Positions 36,374-45,984 of a stretch of 64,000 bases of DNA are shown one piece after another. The DNA lies in contig NZ_JBHSYO010000003.1 of assembly GCF_042662685.1 (NCBI RefSeq), positions 124,001 through 188,000 of the forward strand. Reading direction: 5' to 3'. The notes below the pieces were generated by a model that saw only the letters and a list, made by a program, of their open reading frames with translations, searched no databases and had not been told where the DNA came from. A program made the position numbers and the translations under genes. The DNA is from Pseudobowmanella zhangzhouensis (lineage in GTDB: Bacteria > Pseudomonadota > Gammaproteobacteria > Enterobacterales > Alteromonadaceae). The first letter of the stretch is position 1. Every line of letters begins with the position of its first letter.

Positions 36374-37150
36374 ATGAAAAGCACATTTATCAGGATTATT
36401 GCACTGTTATCGATGGCTATCGCCACTTCCATTTCCGCCAAAATAGTGGAGCGTGAACTCACTCTCCCCAACCAACTCGGTAGCGCGGTGATGTATTCGC
36501 CGGAGAACAACGACGCCATCTCCACCGGGGTGATTGTTGTGCATGAATGGTGGGGGCTAAACGATTACGCCCGAAACCGCGCAAAAATGTTGGCGGAAGC
36601 CGGGCATGTTGCCATCGCTGTCGACATGTATGGTGACGGCCAAATCGCCACCCATCCTGAGGACGCTATGGCCTTTATGCAGCAGGCATTCGCCAATGCA
36701 GATAAAATGACCGCGCGCTTTAACGCCGCCAAAGGATTTCTAATCAGTAAAGGGATGGTCAATCCAGATAAAATCTATGCGATCGGTTATTGCTTTGGCG
36801 GTGCTGTGGTATTAAATCAGGCTCGCCTCGGGAATAATCTGGCTGGGGTGGCCAGTTTCCATGGCAGCCTGGGCACACAGGCTCCCGCCAAAAGCGGTGA
36901 TATAAAAGCCCGTTTATTGGTGGCAACGGGTGGCTCCGATCCCATGGTGCCAGCTGATCAGGTCAGTGCCTTTGTGCAGGAGATGGCCAGTGCCGGTGTG
37001 CAATTTGAATTACTCAATTATCCTGATGCCAAACACAGTTTTACCAACCCAGGCTCTACTGAGGTAGGAAAAAAATTCAATATGCCGCTTGAATATAATC
37101 AGCAAGCCGACGAGGCCAGCTGGCAAGCCCTGATGGATTTCATCAAATAA
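36374..37150 (+). CDS. Exported dienelactone hydrolase family protein
   Basis: The 258 residues start with a signal peptide (to about residue 22). The hydrolase domain has HEWWGLNDYAR (Glu58), the cysteine nucleophile elbow GYCFGG (C140), GGSDPMVP and the catalytic histidine in DAKHSF. This is the DLH Cys-His-Asp triad. Most exported members of the family have unknown substrates. CAGGA lies 9 bp before the ATG. The gene ends at a terminator shared with recA. Confidence 0.92.
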   Translation: MKSTFIRIIALLSMAIATSISAKIVERELTLPNQLGSAVMYSPENNDAISTGVIVVHEWWGLNDYARNRAKMLAEAGHVAIAVDMYGDGQIATHPEDAMAFMQQAFANADKMTARFNAAKGFLISKGMVNPDKIYAIGYCFGGAVVLNQARLGNNLAGVASFHGSLGTQAPAKSGDIKARLLVATGGSDPMVPADQVSAFVQEMASAGVQFELLNYPDAKHSFTNPGSTEVGKKFNMPLEYNQQADEASWQALMDFIK

Positions 37151-37182
37151 TCCAAAGCCCAATTTACACAGGACTCAAACAC

Positions 37183-37211
37183 AAAAAAGGCCGCTATTTG
37201 CGGCCTTTTTC
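37183..37211. terminator. Bidirectional terminator between dienelactone hydrolase and recA
   Basis: AAAAAAGGCCGC-TATTT-GCGGCCTTTTT, placed just after both convergent stop codons. Confidence 0.92.
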
Positions 37212-37214
37212 TAT

Positions 37215-38258
37215 TTATTCAGCTTGCTCTTGCGGGGCGTCTAACACGACCTCATCGGCTTTAACTGTTTTCTTCAATAGCAATTTGTCACGCAGTTTTT
37301 TCTCAATATCCTGAGCCATTGCCACATTTTCTTTAAGGAATTTCACCGCGTTAGCTTTACCCTGGCCAATACGCTCGCCGTTGCAGCTGTACCAGGCACC
37401 GGCTTTATCCACAAATTTATGTGCTACGCCCAGGTCAATCAGCTCGGCTTCTTTACTGATCCCTTCGCCGTACATAATCTGGAATTCCGCCTGTTTAAAC
37501 GGTGGTGCGACTTTGTTTTTAACTACTTTTACGCGGGTTTCGTTACCCACGACCTCTTCGCCTTCCTTCACCGCACCAATTCGGCGGATATCCAAGCGCA
37601 CGGACGCGTAGAATTTCAACGCATTACCACCGGTTGTTGTTTCCGGGTTACCGAACATCACACCAATCTTCATCCGGATTTGGTTGATGAAAATACACAG
37701 GGTGTTAGAACGCTTGATATTACCGGTCAATTTACGCAGCGCCTGCGACATCAGTCGTGCCTGTAAGCCCACGTGTGAATCACCCATTTCGCCTTCTATT
37801 TCAGCTTTTGGTGTCAGCGCTGCCACAGAGTCAACAATCACCACGTCGACCGCGCCAGAGCGCACTAACATATCGCAGATTTCTAGTGCCTGTTCGCCCG
37901 TATCCGGCTGCGAAACTAACAGTTCTTCCACATTAACGCCCAGTTTTTCAGCGTAAACAGGATCCAACGCGTGTTCCGCATCCACGAACGCACAGGTTTT
38001 GCCCTTTTTCTGCGCTTCAGCGATAACTTGCAACGTCAATGTGGTTTTACCACTGGACTCCGGACCGTAGATTTCCACGATTCGACCACACGGCAAGCCA
38101 CCAATACCCAACGCAATATCAATACTCAAAGAGCCGGTAGAGATAGACTCAATATCCATTGCCTGGTTATCGCCCAGACGCATAATGGTGCCTTTACCAA
38201 ACTGCTTTTCAATTTGACCTAATGCTGCAGATAGCGCGCGTGATTTATTCTCGTCCAT
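37215..38258 (-). CDS. recA: Recombinase RecA
   Basis: Strand-exchange ATPase and co-protease for LexA. The 347 residues begin MDENKSRALSAALGQIEKQF. They carry Walker A GPESSGKTT (about 66-74), the Walker B region VDVVIVDSVAAL, loop L1 around EGEMGDSHVG and L2 with NQIRMKIGVMFGNPETTTGG. The acidic C-terminal tail is EVVLDAPQEQAE. It is transcribed alone from an SOS promoter. No recX follows it, as one does in many genomes; the unit ends at a terminator. Confidence 0.98.
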   Translation of the reverse strand: MDENKSRALSAALGQIEKQFGKGTIMRLGDNQAMDIESISTGSLSIDIALGIGGLPCGRIVEIYGPESSGKTTLTLQVIAEAQKKGKTCAFVDAEHALDPVYAEKLGVNVEELLVSQPDTGEQALEICDMLVRSGAVDVVIVDSVAALTPKAEIEGEMGDSHVGLQARLMSQALRKLTGNIKRSNTLCIFINQIRMKIGVMFGNPETTTGGNALKFYASVRLDIRRIGAVKEGEEVVGNETRVKVVKNKVAPPFKQAEFQIMYGEGISKEAELIDLGVAHKFVDKAGAWYSCNGERIGQGKANAVKFLKENVAMAQDIEKKLRDKLLLKKTVKADEVVLDAPQEQAE

Positions 38259-38313
38259 TGTGGCTCCTTGTTGATTGAGCGCGGCAGAAACCCTGCCATA
38301 CAGTAATTGCGCA

Positions 38314-38341
38314 AGTATACTGTATAACCATACAGTTACAA
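38314..38341 (-). promoter_or_regulatory. recA promoter with LexA box
   Basis: On the minus strand the promoter is TTGTAA (38336-38341), a 16-bp spacer and TATACT (38314-38319). The spacer is exactly the LexA box CTGTATGGTTATACAG (38320-38335), a full match to CTGT-N8-ACAG. LexA bound there would block the polymerase, so recA is SOS-regulated. Confidence 0.9.
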
Positions 38342-38408
38342 GTGTCTGGGATTATTTTTTTAGTTACCAGACTAACCAATTGATTAATATGGATTTAATA
38401 CATTCAGG

Positions 38409-38900
38409 TTAGTTTTTGAGGCGTTCAATACACAGTGTTAACGCGTGGTTGATAGTTTGCTCCCGCACCGCAGCGCGATCACCATCAAATTGTTTTCTGT
38501 GGCTAATAGTACCATCGGGATGGTGCAAGCCAAACCACACTGTGCCCACCGGTTTTTCAGCACTGCCGCCATCCGGGCCTGCGATTCCCGTTACCGCAAT
38601 GGCCAGTTCTGCATTGGCCGCCTGCGCCGCCCCGTTTGCCATTTGTTCCGCAACCTGACAAGAGACAGCGCCAAACTGCTTCAAAACTGCATCGTCGACG
38701 CCAAGTAATTGCGCTTTGGCTTGATTACTGTAAGTAATAAAACCCCGTTCAAACCAGGCCGAACTTCCCGCTATGGCGGTAATCGCGTATCCTATGCCCC
38801 CTCCGGTGCAGGATTCTGCACAACTGATAGTCCAACCGCGGGAAACCAGTAAAGTGCCAAGTTCAGTGGCCAGTGAAACCGTGTGTTGTGATAACGACAT
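38409..38900 (-). CDS. pncC: Nicotinamide-nucleotide amidohydrolase PncC (CinA C-terminal domain)
   Basis: Deamidates NMN to NaMN in the pyridine nucleotide salvage cycle. The 163 residues make up the stand-alone CinA C-terminal domain. Motifs are SCAESCTGGGIGYAI with the catalytic serine/threonine region, GFITYSNQAKAQLLGV and VTGIAGPDGGSAEKPVGTVW. The order mutS / pncC-recA is typical of gammaproteobacteria. Confidence 0.95.
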   Translation of the reverse strand: MSLSQHTVSLATELGTLLVSRGWTISCAESCTGGGIGYAITAIAGSSAWFERGFITYSNQAKAQLLGVDDAVLKQFGAVSCQVAEQMANGAAQAANAELAIAVTGIAGPDGGSAEKPVGTVWFGLHHPDGTISHRKQFDGDRAAVREQTINHALTLCIERLKN

Positions 38901-38932
38901 ATTGATAACTTTAACGAAAAAACGCAGCCATT

Positions 38933-41506
38933 ATGCCGTCGAGTGAATTAAACAAACAAGTCAGCCTGTTCAACGAAGACAATATTGCCAGCCATACGCC
39001 CATGATGCAGCAATACCTGTCTATCAAAAAAAATCATGCAAACGTCCTACTGTTTTACCGCATGGGTGACTTTTATGAATTGTTTTACGACGACGCCAAA
39101 AAGGCTGCCGAGTTACTGGATATTTCCCTCACCGCCCGGGGCAAATCGGGCGGTAACCCAATCCCCATGGCAGGAGTCCCCTACCATGCAGCAGAAAACT
39201 ATTTAGCAAGACTGGTTAAGATGGGTGAATCCGTGGCGATTTGTGAGCAAATCGGCGATCCCGCCACCAGCAAAGGCCCGGTTGAACGTCAGGTTGTGCG
39301 TATCGTCACACCCGGCACGGTCACAGATGAAGCGCTTTTGGAAGACCGCGTCGATAATGTGCTTGCCGCAGTCGTTAGCTATGAGCAAACGTTTGGATTA
39401 GCCACACTGGATATCAGCAGCGGCCGTTTTAGTATTTCTCAGCCGCAAAGTGCCGATGCATTGCAGTCCGAGTTGCAACGTTATCAACCGGCGGAATTGC
39501 TTTATCCGGAAGATTTCCCCCATAAAAATCTGATCGACTCCCGTAAGGGCTTGCGTCGTCGTCCCGGTTGGGAATTTGATCTGGCCACTGCCACCGAACA
39601 ACTCAACAAGCAATTTTGTACCAGTGAGTTATCCGGCTTTGGCGTGCAAGATTGTCCCGTTGGGCTAATGGCAGCCGGAGCGGTGTTGCAGTATGTCAAA
39701 GATACCCAGCGCGCAGCTTTACCCCATATCAGTGCCATTCGGAAGGAAAACCTGTCCGATACGGTGTTAATGGATGCGGCCACCCGCCGCAATCTGGAAA
39801 TCACCCAAAACCTTAGCGGTGGTCGCGAGCACACTTTGTTGTCGGTACTGGATAAAACCGTCACACCAATGGGAAGTCGCCTGTTACAGCGATGGTTACA
39901 TCGCCCGTTAACCGACACTCACCAACTGGTTCAGCGTCAGGATTGTATAGCAACCTTGCAGGCTCAGGATTTCACAGAGCTGACCGGCTATTTAAAGCAT
40001 ATGGGTGATATGGAACGGATTCTGGGACGTATCGCCCTGCGTAGCGCCCGTCCCCGCGACTTCGCCCGCCTGCGCCATGGCTTCGCTCAATTACCCGCGA
40101 TCTCTGGTTTTATTAAGGTGAGTGATTGTCCTGCGCTGACCCGCTTAAATCTGGCGCTGGGCGATTTTCAGCCACTGGCAACACTGCTTAACGAGGCGAT
40201 TATCGACAATCCACCGGTGCTGATCCGTGACGGCGGCGTGATAGCTCCCGGGTATAACGCGGAGTTAGATGAATTGCGTGATCTGGCCCAAGGCGCTACC
40301 GATTATATCACCCGATTAGAGACCCGCGAGCGCGAGCGCACCGGAATCAGTACGCTTAAAGTGGGTTACAACAAAGTACACGGCTTTTATATCGATATCA
40401 GTCGTGCCAATTCCGGATTGGTCCCTGACGACTATATCCGCCGGCAAACCCTGAAAAATAACGAGCGTTACATCATTCCTGAGCTAAAAGCCCATGAAGA
40501 TAAAGTACTCACCAGTCAAAGCCGCGCGCTGGCATTAGAAAAACAATTGTACGACGCACTATTTGAGCCGTTTATTCAACAACTCTCGGCTCTGCAGGAA
40601 TGCGCCGCCGCAGTGGCTGAACTGGACGTACTAACCTGTTTGGCAGAACGTGCCGAGAGCCTGAATTATCAGCGTCCAAAATTCAGTGACCAAATTGGTA
40701 TCCGTTATCAGGGTGGCCGCCACCCTGTAGTGGAAAACGTGATGCACACGCCGTTTATCGCCAATCCTCTTCTGTTGGATAGCAAGCGACGTATGCTGAT
40801 TATTACCGGCCCCAATATGGGCGGTAAGTCTACCTACATGCGTCAAACCGCGTTAATTGTATTACTGGCGCACATTGGCAGCTTTGTACCAGCCGAAGAA
40901 TGTGTGCTCGGGCCAGTAGACAGAATTTTTACCCGCATTGGCGCCTCAGATGATCTGGCATCCGGCCGCTCAACCTTTATGGTGGAAATGACCGAAACCG
41001 CCAATATCTTGCATAACGCCACCGCCCACAGCCTGGTGTTAATGGATGAAATTGGCCGGGGTACCAGTACCTATGATGGCCTGTCGCTGGCATGGGCATG
41101 TGCACATTATTTATCTGAGCAGATTTGTGCCCTGACCCTGTTTGCCACTCACTATTTCGAACTCACGCAACTGCCAGAGCAACGAGACGACATTGCCAAT
41201 GTACACTTCGATGCCGTCGAATTTGAGGATACCGTGAGTTTTATGCACGCCGTACAGGGTGGCCCGGCAAGCCGCAGTTTTGGATTACAGGTTGCGCAGT
41301 TGGCCGGTGTGCCCCGCGCCGTAATTCAGCAAGCCAAACATAAGTTACAGCAACTGGAGTCCGACAAACCCTCCTCCGCACAATCTATCCCCCAAGCTGT
41401 CGTGCAGACGATAGACCCTTTGCGTGAAAAAATGCACAGCATTCAGCCAGATAAGCTCACCCCGTTGCAGGCGCTAGAGCTTTTGTACGCCTTAAAGAAA
41501 TTGTAA
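38933..41506 (+). CDS. mutS: DNA mismatch repair protein MutS
   Basis: Recognises base mismatches and recruits MutL. The 857 residues (853 in E. coli) have the mismatch-wedge motif FYE at 47-49 (GDFYELFYDD), connector, core and clamp domains. The ATPase has Walker A GPNMGGKST at 626-634 and Walker B LVLMDEIGRGTSTYDG. The C-terminal dimer helix ends LTPLQALELLYALKKL. It is divergent from pncC-recA and ends at a hairpin terminator. Confidence 0.98.
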   Translation: MPSSELNKQVSLFNEDNIASHTPMMQQYLSIKKNHANVLLFYRMGDFYELFYDDAKKAAELLDISLTARGKSGGNPIPMAGVPYHAAENYLARLVKMGESVAICEQIGDPATSKGPVERQVVRIVTPGTVTDEALLEDRVDNVLAAVVSYEQTFGLATLDISSGRFSISQPQSADALQSELQRYQPAELLYPEDFPHKNLIDSRKGLRRRPGWEFDLATATEQLNKQFCTSELSGFGVQDCPVGLMAAGAVLQYVKDTQRAALPHISAIRKENLSDTVLMDAATRRNLEITQNLSGGREHTLLSVLDKTVTPMGSRLLQRWLHRPLTDTHQLVQRQDCIATLQAQDFTELTGYLKHMGDMERILGRIALRSARPRDFARLRHGFAQLPAISGFIKVSDCPALTRLNLALGDFQPLATLLNEAIIDNPPVLIRDGGVIAPGYNAELDELRDLAQGATDYITRLETRERERTGISTLKVGYNKVHGFYIDISRANSGLVPDDYIRRQTLKNNERYIIPELKAHEDKVLTSQSRALALEKQLYDALFEPFIQQLSALQECAAAVAELDVLTCLAERAESLNYQRPKFSDQIGIRYQGGRHPVVENVMHTPFIANPLLLDSKRRMLIITGPNMGGKSTYMRQTALIVLLAHIGSFVPAEECVLGPVDRIFTRIGASDDLASGRSTFMVEMTETANILHNATAHSLVLMDEIGRGTSTYDGLSLAWACAHYLSEQICALTLFATHYFELTQLPEQRDDIANVHFDAVEFEDTVSFMHAVQGGPASRSFGLQVAQLAGVPRAVIQQAKHKLQQLESDKPSSAQSIPQAVVQTIDPLREKMHSIQPDKLTPLQALELLYALKKL

Positions 41507-41513
41507 AAAACCG

Positions 41514-41534
41514 GCCCACAGATGTGGGCTTTTT
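41514..41534 (+). terminator. Terminator after mutS
   Basis: GCCCAC-AGAT-GTGGGC followed by TTTTT, 8 bp past the stop codon. Confidence 0.8.
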
Positions 41535-41574
41535 GCATTTTTCGGCTATCTTAAATTTTCGGCACGTGGAAATA

Positions 41575-41602
41575 TTGATGTCCGATTATTGACAATTACA
41601 CT
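41575..41602 (+). promoter_or_regulatory. Candidate promoter for the REC-EAL / kinase pair
   Basis: TTGATG (41575-41580), 16-bp spacer, TACACT (41597-41602). An overlapping TTGACA at 41589-41594 has no good -10 partner. The leader of about 130 bases to the ATG at 41741 has no other feature I recognise. Confidence 0.3.
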
Positions 41603-41740
41603 TACAACAGATGTTCGTGTTTGTTTCGGAGTATTATGCAAATCACCCACGTCTGTTACCACGCCGTTGTCCGCTGTGTGTAACAAGAACTGGCATGTAA
41701 TTTACCGTGCTGAAGCAGATGTATACATTACGGATGAGTT

Positions 41741-43945
41741 ATGACACACGATGAATTTGAATTTATGGAAGAGCCGGTTGCACATCATAGTGATGTGGAC
41801 AAAGCAGATGTCTGGACCATTCTAAGTGTTGAGGATAATCCGGCCTACCAACAATCGTTAAATTTCGCCTTGTCGGATTTGCGTTACCGAGGCAAAAAGC
41901 TGCAAGTTCTGAATGCCAATAGCCGCACGTCGGCTGCCACCATGATCTCCCAGCACCCTGAAATATGCATCATCCTGCTTGATGTAGTGATGGAAGAGGA
42001 CGACTCGGGTCTGCGACTGGTCAATACCATTCGTGAAGTCCTTGGCAATAAAATGGTGCGTATTGTGCTGCTTACCGGTCAGCCCGGCATGGCACCGCGG
42101 CAAAATATCATGGAAGACTATGATATTGACGACTACTGGGTAAAATCCAAGCTCAACAAAGAAAACCTGCAAACCATCGTTTACTCCAATATTCGTACCT
42201 GGCTGCATCTCAGAATGCTTGATGAGGCCCAGCGTGGCCTGCAACTAATAATCGAAGCCAGCCAGCAATTGGATCAATGTCGTGAATTACCGGTGTTTTC
42301 CGATCACGTTCTGGCGACGCTGGGTGGCTTAATCGGCGCCGCCGAAGGCGGCATTATTTGCGCTCGCCAGTCGGAACAGGATGAATACACCACTGGTAAA
42401 ATTCTCGCCGCCAGTGGCAAATTCAGCAAACTGAAAAAGCAGCAATTGGATGCCATTGAACCCGAGTTACATGCGCAATTCGAACAGCTCTGGCAGGCTA
42501 AACAACATATATTCGAAGACAACCGTAGCCTGCTATATTTCCCGAGCACCGAATTTACCGGTGAAGCCTACCTGTGCATGGTTTGCAGTGAAAAGCCCCT
42601 GACTGACCAGCAAATCTATATGCTGCAAATCTTCAGTGAGAACGTGCAGTCAAACTTTAAAAACATCGCGCTGTTTAACCGTCTGAGCGAACTGGCCTAC
42701 ATGGATCCCTTACTCGGCGTATTCAACCGCAACCGCCTGCAACGGGAACTCAATGTATTAAGCAGTCGCCACTGGTATGCCAGTGAGTTAATTGTTTGTA
42801 GTCTGGAAGATTTCCCCAGCCTGTATCTGACTTTTGGCCGCGATTTTATCAACCGCTGCGTCAGCGCTGTGTATACCATGCTCAGTGATAACCTGCCCGG
42901 CCTGATGATCAGTGCGCGCATCGGGCAAGACCGGCTCGCATTGTTAACCAATAACACCATTAGTATCGAGTTACCGGAACAACTGTCGTTTCAGGCTGTG
43001 CCAGTAGATGGCATCGACCATCGTCTGCCACTGAGATTCGGTGTCGTTCGATTGTCATCCGTTTCCATCAATAATGGTGAGGCAGCAATCCATGCCGCTG
43101 AGCATGCGCTAGAGTTAGCGCGTAAGCTCAATCAAACTACCTACTACTTTGACAGCGAGGTGGAGCAACATGCCGCACAGCGGGTAACGCAGCTAACCAA
43201 GTTACGTCAGGCCATTGCCAACCGGGATTTTCACATAGCCCTGCAACCCAAGATCGAATTTGCCACCAACAAGTTGGCCGGCTTTGAAGCGCTGGCACGC
43301 TGGACTGATAGCGAAGGTAAAATGAACCCACCAGATCAGTTTATTGGCTTAGCCGAACAAGCAGGTATTATTGAGTTGCTGGATATTCAGATTGTTGAAT
43401 TGGCGTTCGCTGCGATCATTCGGTTGCAACAAGAAGGCATCAATGTACCGGTCGCGATTAATGTGTCGATTCGCGACTTAGCCAGTAAGCACTATGTAGA
43501 ACAGCTAAAGCAGTTTCCGCAAAAATTCGACGTTTCTCCCACTTTCATCGAGCTGGAGATAACAGAAACCGAAGCGATGAAGCACTACGATCAGTTCATT
43601 AAGGTGTTGTCCGAGCTTAAAAACCTCGGCTACCGCGTGGCCATCGACGACTTTGGTACCGGCTATTCATCGTTGGCACACATTACAGAATTACCTGCCG
43701 AAGTGCTGAAGATAGACGGTAGTTTCGTGCGCAATATTGGCAAAACCAACAGTGCCAATCATGTGATTGAGATGATCATGCGCCTGGGCAACCGCTTTAA
43801 CTTTGAAGTGGTAGCTGAAGGCGTAGAAACTGAAGAACAAAAGCAGTTGCTCAGAGAAATGGGATGCCATATCGGTCAGGGATATTTGTTTGCACGCCCT
43901 ATGCCATTAGATGACGTGATTAAATGGTCGAAAACAAATACCTGA
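41741..43945 (+). CDS. Response regulator with degenerate GGDEF and EAL phosphodiesterase domains
   Basis: Four-part 734-residue protein. A receiver domain (about 25-150) has acidic residues E31 and D32, the phosphoacceptor D81 (ILLDVVMEE) and LLTGQPG. A DUF3369-like linker spans about 170-320. A GGDEF domain follows whose signature is GQDRL (395-399), so it is inactive as a cyclase. A complete EAL domain has E516-A-L518, IELEITETEAM, DDFGTGYSS (D636, D637) and VVAEGVETEEQ. It should hydrolyse c-di-GMP under phosphorylation control. It overlaps the next gene, a histidine kinase, by 22 bp, making that kinase its likely partner. Confidence 0.93.
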   Translation: MTHDEFEFMEEPVAHHSDVDKADVWTILSVEDNPAYQQSLNFALSDLRYRGKKLQVLNANSRTSAATMISQHPEICIILLDVVMEEDDSGLRLVNTIREVLGNKMVRIVLLTGQPGMAPRQNIMEDYDIDDYWVKSKLNKENLQTIVYSNIRTWLHLRMLDEAQRGLQLIIEASQQLDQCRELPVFSDHVLATLGGLIGAAEGGIICARQSEQDEYTTGKILAASGKFSKLKKQQLDAIEPELHAQFEQLWQAKQHIFEDNRSLLYFPSTEFTGEAYLCMVCSEKPLTDQQIYMLQIFSENVQSNFKNIALFNRLSELAYMDPLLGVFNRNRLQRELNVLSSRHWYASELIVCSLEDFPSLYLTFGRDFINRCVSAVYTMLSDNLPGLMISARIGQDRLALLTNNTISIELPEQLSFQAVPVDGIDHRLPLRFGVVRLSSVSINNGEAAIHAAEHALELARKLNQTTYYFDSEVEQHAAQRVTQLTKLRQAIANRDFHIALQPKIEFATNKLAGFEALARWTDSEGKMNPPDQFIGLAEQAGIIELLDIQIVELAFAAIIRLQQEGINVPVAINVSIRDLASKHYVEQLKQFPQKFDVSPTFIELEITETEAMKHYDQFIKVLSELKNLGYRVAIDDFGTGYSSLAHITELPAEVLKIDGSFVRNIGKTNSANHVIEMIMRLGNRFNFEVVAEGVETEEQKQLLREMGCHIGQGYLFARPMPLDDVIKWSKTNT

Positions 43946-45861
43946 TTCTGGGTAATCTGCCGGCCGAAACCATCCCACATGATTTAATATTTTGGCAGGC
44001 GCTGGCAAGGCGCCTGTTACTCTTTATTCCATTACTTATTTTGTGTGGTCTGCTCGGCTATCAGTTTTTATTTGATTTACGTTTGTCGCGCATTGAGGAG
44101 CAAATGCAGGGGGAATCCACCCTGTTTATTGCCAAGCTCAGTCAACGACTGGGTGCCCACATCGACGTTACCAAACTGTTGTATGCCGATTTGGCCAGAC
44201 GAAACCAAAACCGCAGCCTGCCAATTGAGGCAAACTCGCCCATGATGGTAGAACTGTTTCGTGAATTTTTAACCGCCAATTCCAATATGTATCAACTGCG
44301 TTGGCTGGATGACAACGGACAGGAACGCATCAAACTCATTAAACACAATAAGCAGATTTTGGTAATCCCTGAAGACAAACTGGTCGACAAAGGACACCGT
44401 GATTATTTTCAGGCCGCAAAAGACATTGGGCTGGGCAACGTCTATCTGTCACAAATTAACTTGAATGTAGAATATGGCCAGGTCGAACTGCCGTTTCGGA
44501 TTACCGTCAGAACCATTATGCGTACTGAGTTTGACGGCATGCAGCCAGGCTATTTGGTTGCTAATTTTCAGTTGAACTCGCTGCTGGATACCTTCCGCCA
44601 CGGTGCTTCAGAACAATTTCAACTGTTTGTCGCTGACGCAACCGGCAACTGGTTGTTGCATCCTGAGCCCACCAAGGAATGGGGCAACCAGTTAAATCAC
44701 CCTGAATACAATATCAGCAATGCCTACACTGAGTTGTGGCAAACCATACAATCCGGTGAGCGCATTGGCAGCGTCAACACCAACGGCAGATTATGGCGCT
44801 ATATGTCGCTGGAAACCGAGTTAAATAACATCGCCGGTGCGTACGAAAAAAACTTTTTCGTTGTGACGGCCTTATCTTCCGGCACCTTGAACGACATACG
44901 ACTGCGCACGTTGGTTATTATCATACCCGTGATGTTGCTACTGATAAGCTACATTGTCTGGGCCAAATACCGCATTGTGACCGACCAGCTGATTGCCCAT
45001 AAGCTTTATGTGGACCTGCAAAAGCAACGACAACAGCTCCAGCATTCAAATCAGGAACTGGCAACCAATTTGGAAACCCAGCGTTTGATGCAGGATGAAT
45101 TGGTTGAGACCCGAAAATTGTCCTCTTTAGGCATGATGGTGGCCGGTGTTGCCCACGAGTTAAATACCCCAATAGGAGCCACATTAATTACCATCACCAC
45201 CTTAGAGCAACGCTTAAGTGCAATGGATGAGCTGGTGCGCACCGGGCTGACAAAAAGCGCACTAGAGGAGTATTTGCAAGGCAATCGTCAGGGCTTTGAA
45301 TTGACTTTGCGTAACCTGCAACGCTGCGCAGAGATATTGCAAAGCTTTAAACGCCTGGCTATTGACCGTGCCACGTTAACCCTTGAAACCTTTGCTCTTG
45401 CCGATAATCTCAGAGATTTACTCCTGAGTATCACGCCAAAAATCAAACGCCGGGGGGTTAGCGTGCAGGTAGATATCGGCGCCGATATCATCCTCACCAG
45501 TTACCCCGGGATTATCTCGCAGGTGTTACAAAACTTGATCGATAACGCCATCGACCACGGTTTCCCAATCGGGGTTAACAACCCGATCTTAAAGATTTCG
45601 GCCACCAAACAGCAAGGCAAGATTAACATTGAATTATGTGACAACGGCGTCGGTATTGATGACGAGGTGCGTGAAACCCTGTTTGATCCCTTTGTTACCA
45701 CCGGGCGCAGCGAGGGCAATACCGGTCTTGGGTTACACCTGGTGCACAATTGGGTGACACAGATGCTTAAAGGCAAAATTAGCGTAACCAGCAGCGATCA
45801 TGGTACCTGCTTTAGCGTGGAAATTCCGGAAAAGCTGGTTGTCGAGGAGCAGCAAAACTAA
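43924..45861 (+). CDS. Membrane sensor histidine kinase
   Basis: The 645-residue kinase has transmembrane helices at about 31-49 and 328-347 enclosing a periplasmic Cache-like sensor. A coiled coil (about 355-398) follows. The dimerisation box has H411 in VAGVAHELNTP, and the ATPase has N541 (LIDNAIDHGF), DNGVGI (573-578) and GLGL (601-604) after TTGRSEGNT. It has no receiver domain of its own. The ATG lies inside the end of the REC-EAL gene. The HELNTP histidine box suggests both kinase and phosphatase activity. The ligand is unknown. Confidence 0.93.
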   Translation: MVENKYLILGNLPAETIPHDLIFWQALARRLLLFIPLLILCGLLGYQFLFDLRLSRIEEQMQGESTLFIAKLSQRLGAHIDVTKLLYADLARRNQNRSLPIEANSPMMVELFREFLTANSNMYQLRWLDDNGQERIKLIKHNKQILVIPEDKLVDKGHRDYFQAAKDIGLGNVYLSQINLNVEYGQVELPFRITVRTIMRTEFDGMQPGYLVANFQLNSLLDTFRHGASEQFQLFVADATGNWLLHPEPTKEWGNQLNHPEYNISNAYTELWQTIQSGERIGSVNTNGRLWRYMSLETELNNIAGAYEKNFFVVTALSSGTLNDIRLRTLVIIIPVMLLLISYIVWAKYRIVTDQLIAHKLYVDLQKQRQQLQHSNQELATNLETQRLMQDELVETRKLSSLGMMVAGVAHELNTPIGATLITITTLEQRLSAMDELVRTGLTKSALEEYLQGNRQGFELTLRNLQRCAEILQSFKRLAIDRATLTLETFALADNLRDLLLSITPKIKRRGVSVQVDIGADIILTSYPGIISQVLQNLIDNAIDHGFPIGVNNPILKISATKQQGKINIELCDNGVGIDDEVRETLFDPFVTTGRSEGNTGLGLHLVHNWVTQMLKGKISVTSSDHGTCFSVEIPEKLVVEEQQN

Positions 45862-45882
45862 CGTGGAATAGCGTATTTTTCA

Positions 45883-45911
45883 TGTACAGCGCAGCCATGT
45901 TCCCTTATACT
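45883..45911 (+). promoter_or_regulatory. Probable pyrG promoter
   Basis: TGTACA (45883-45888), a 17-bp spacer and TATACT (45906-45911), about 73 bp before the pyrG ATG. Confidence 0.5.
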
Positions 45912-45984
45912 GATCTCCCATCTTGATGTCGTAAAACGTTGCCCGCTAACGTTTTCCTGTTAACTTCTACGCCTTAGGTTTCGC

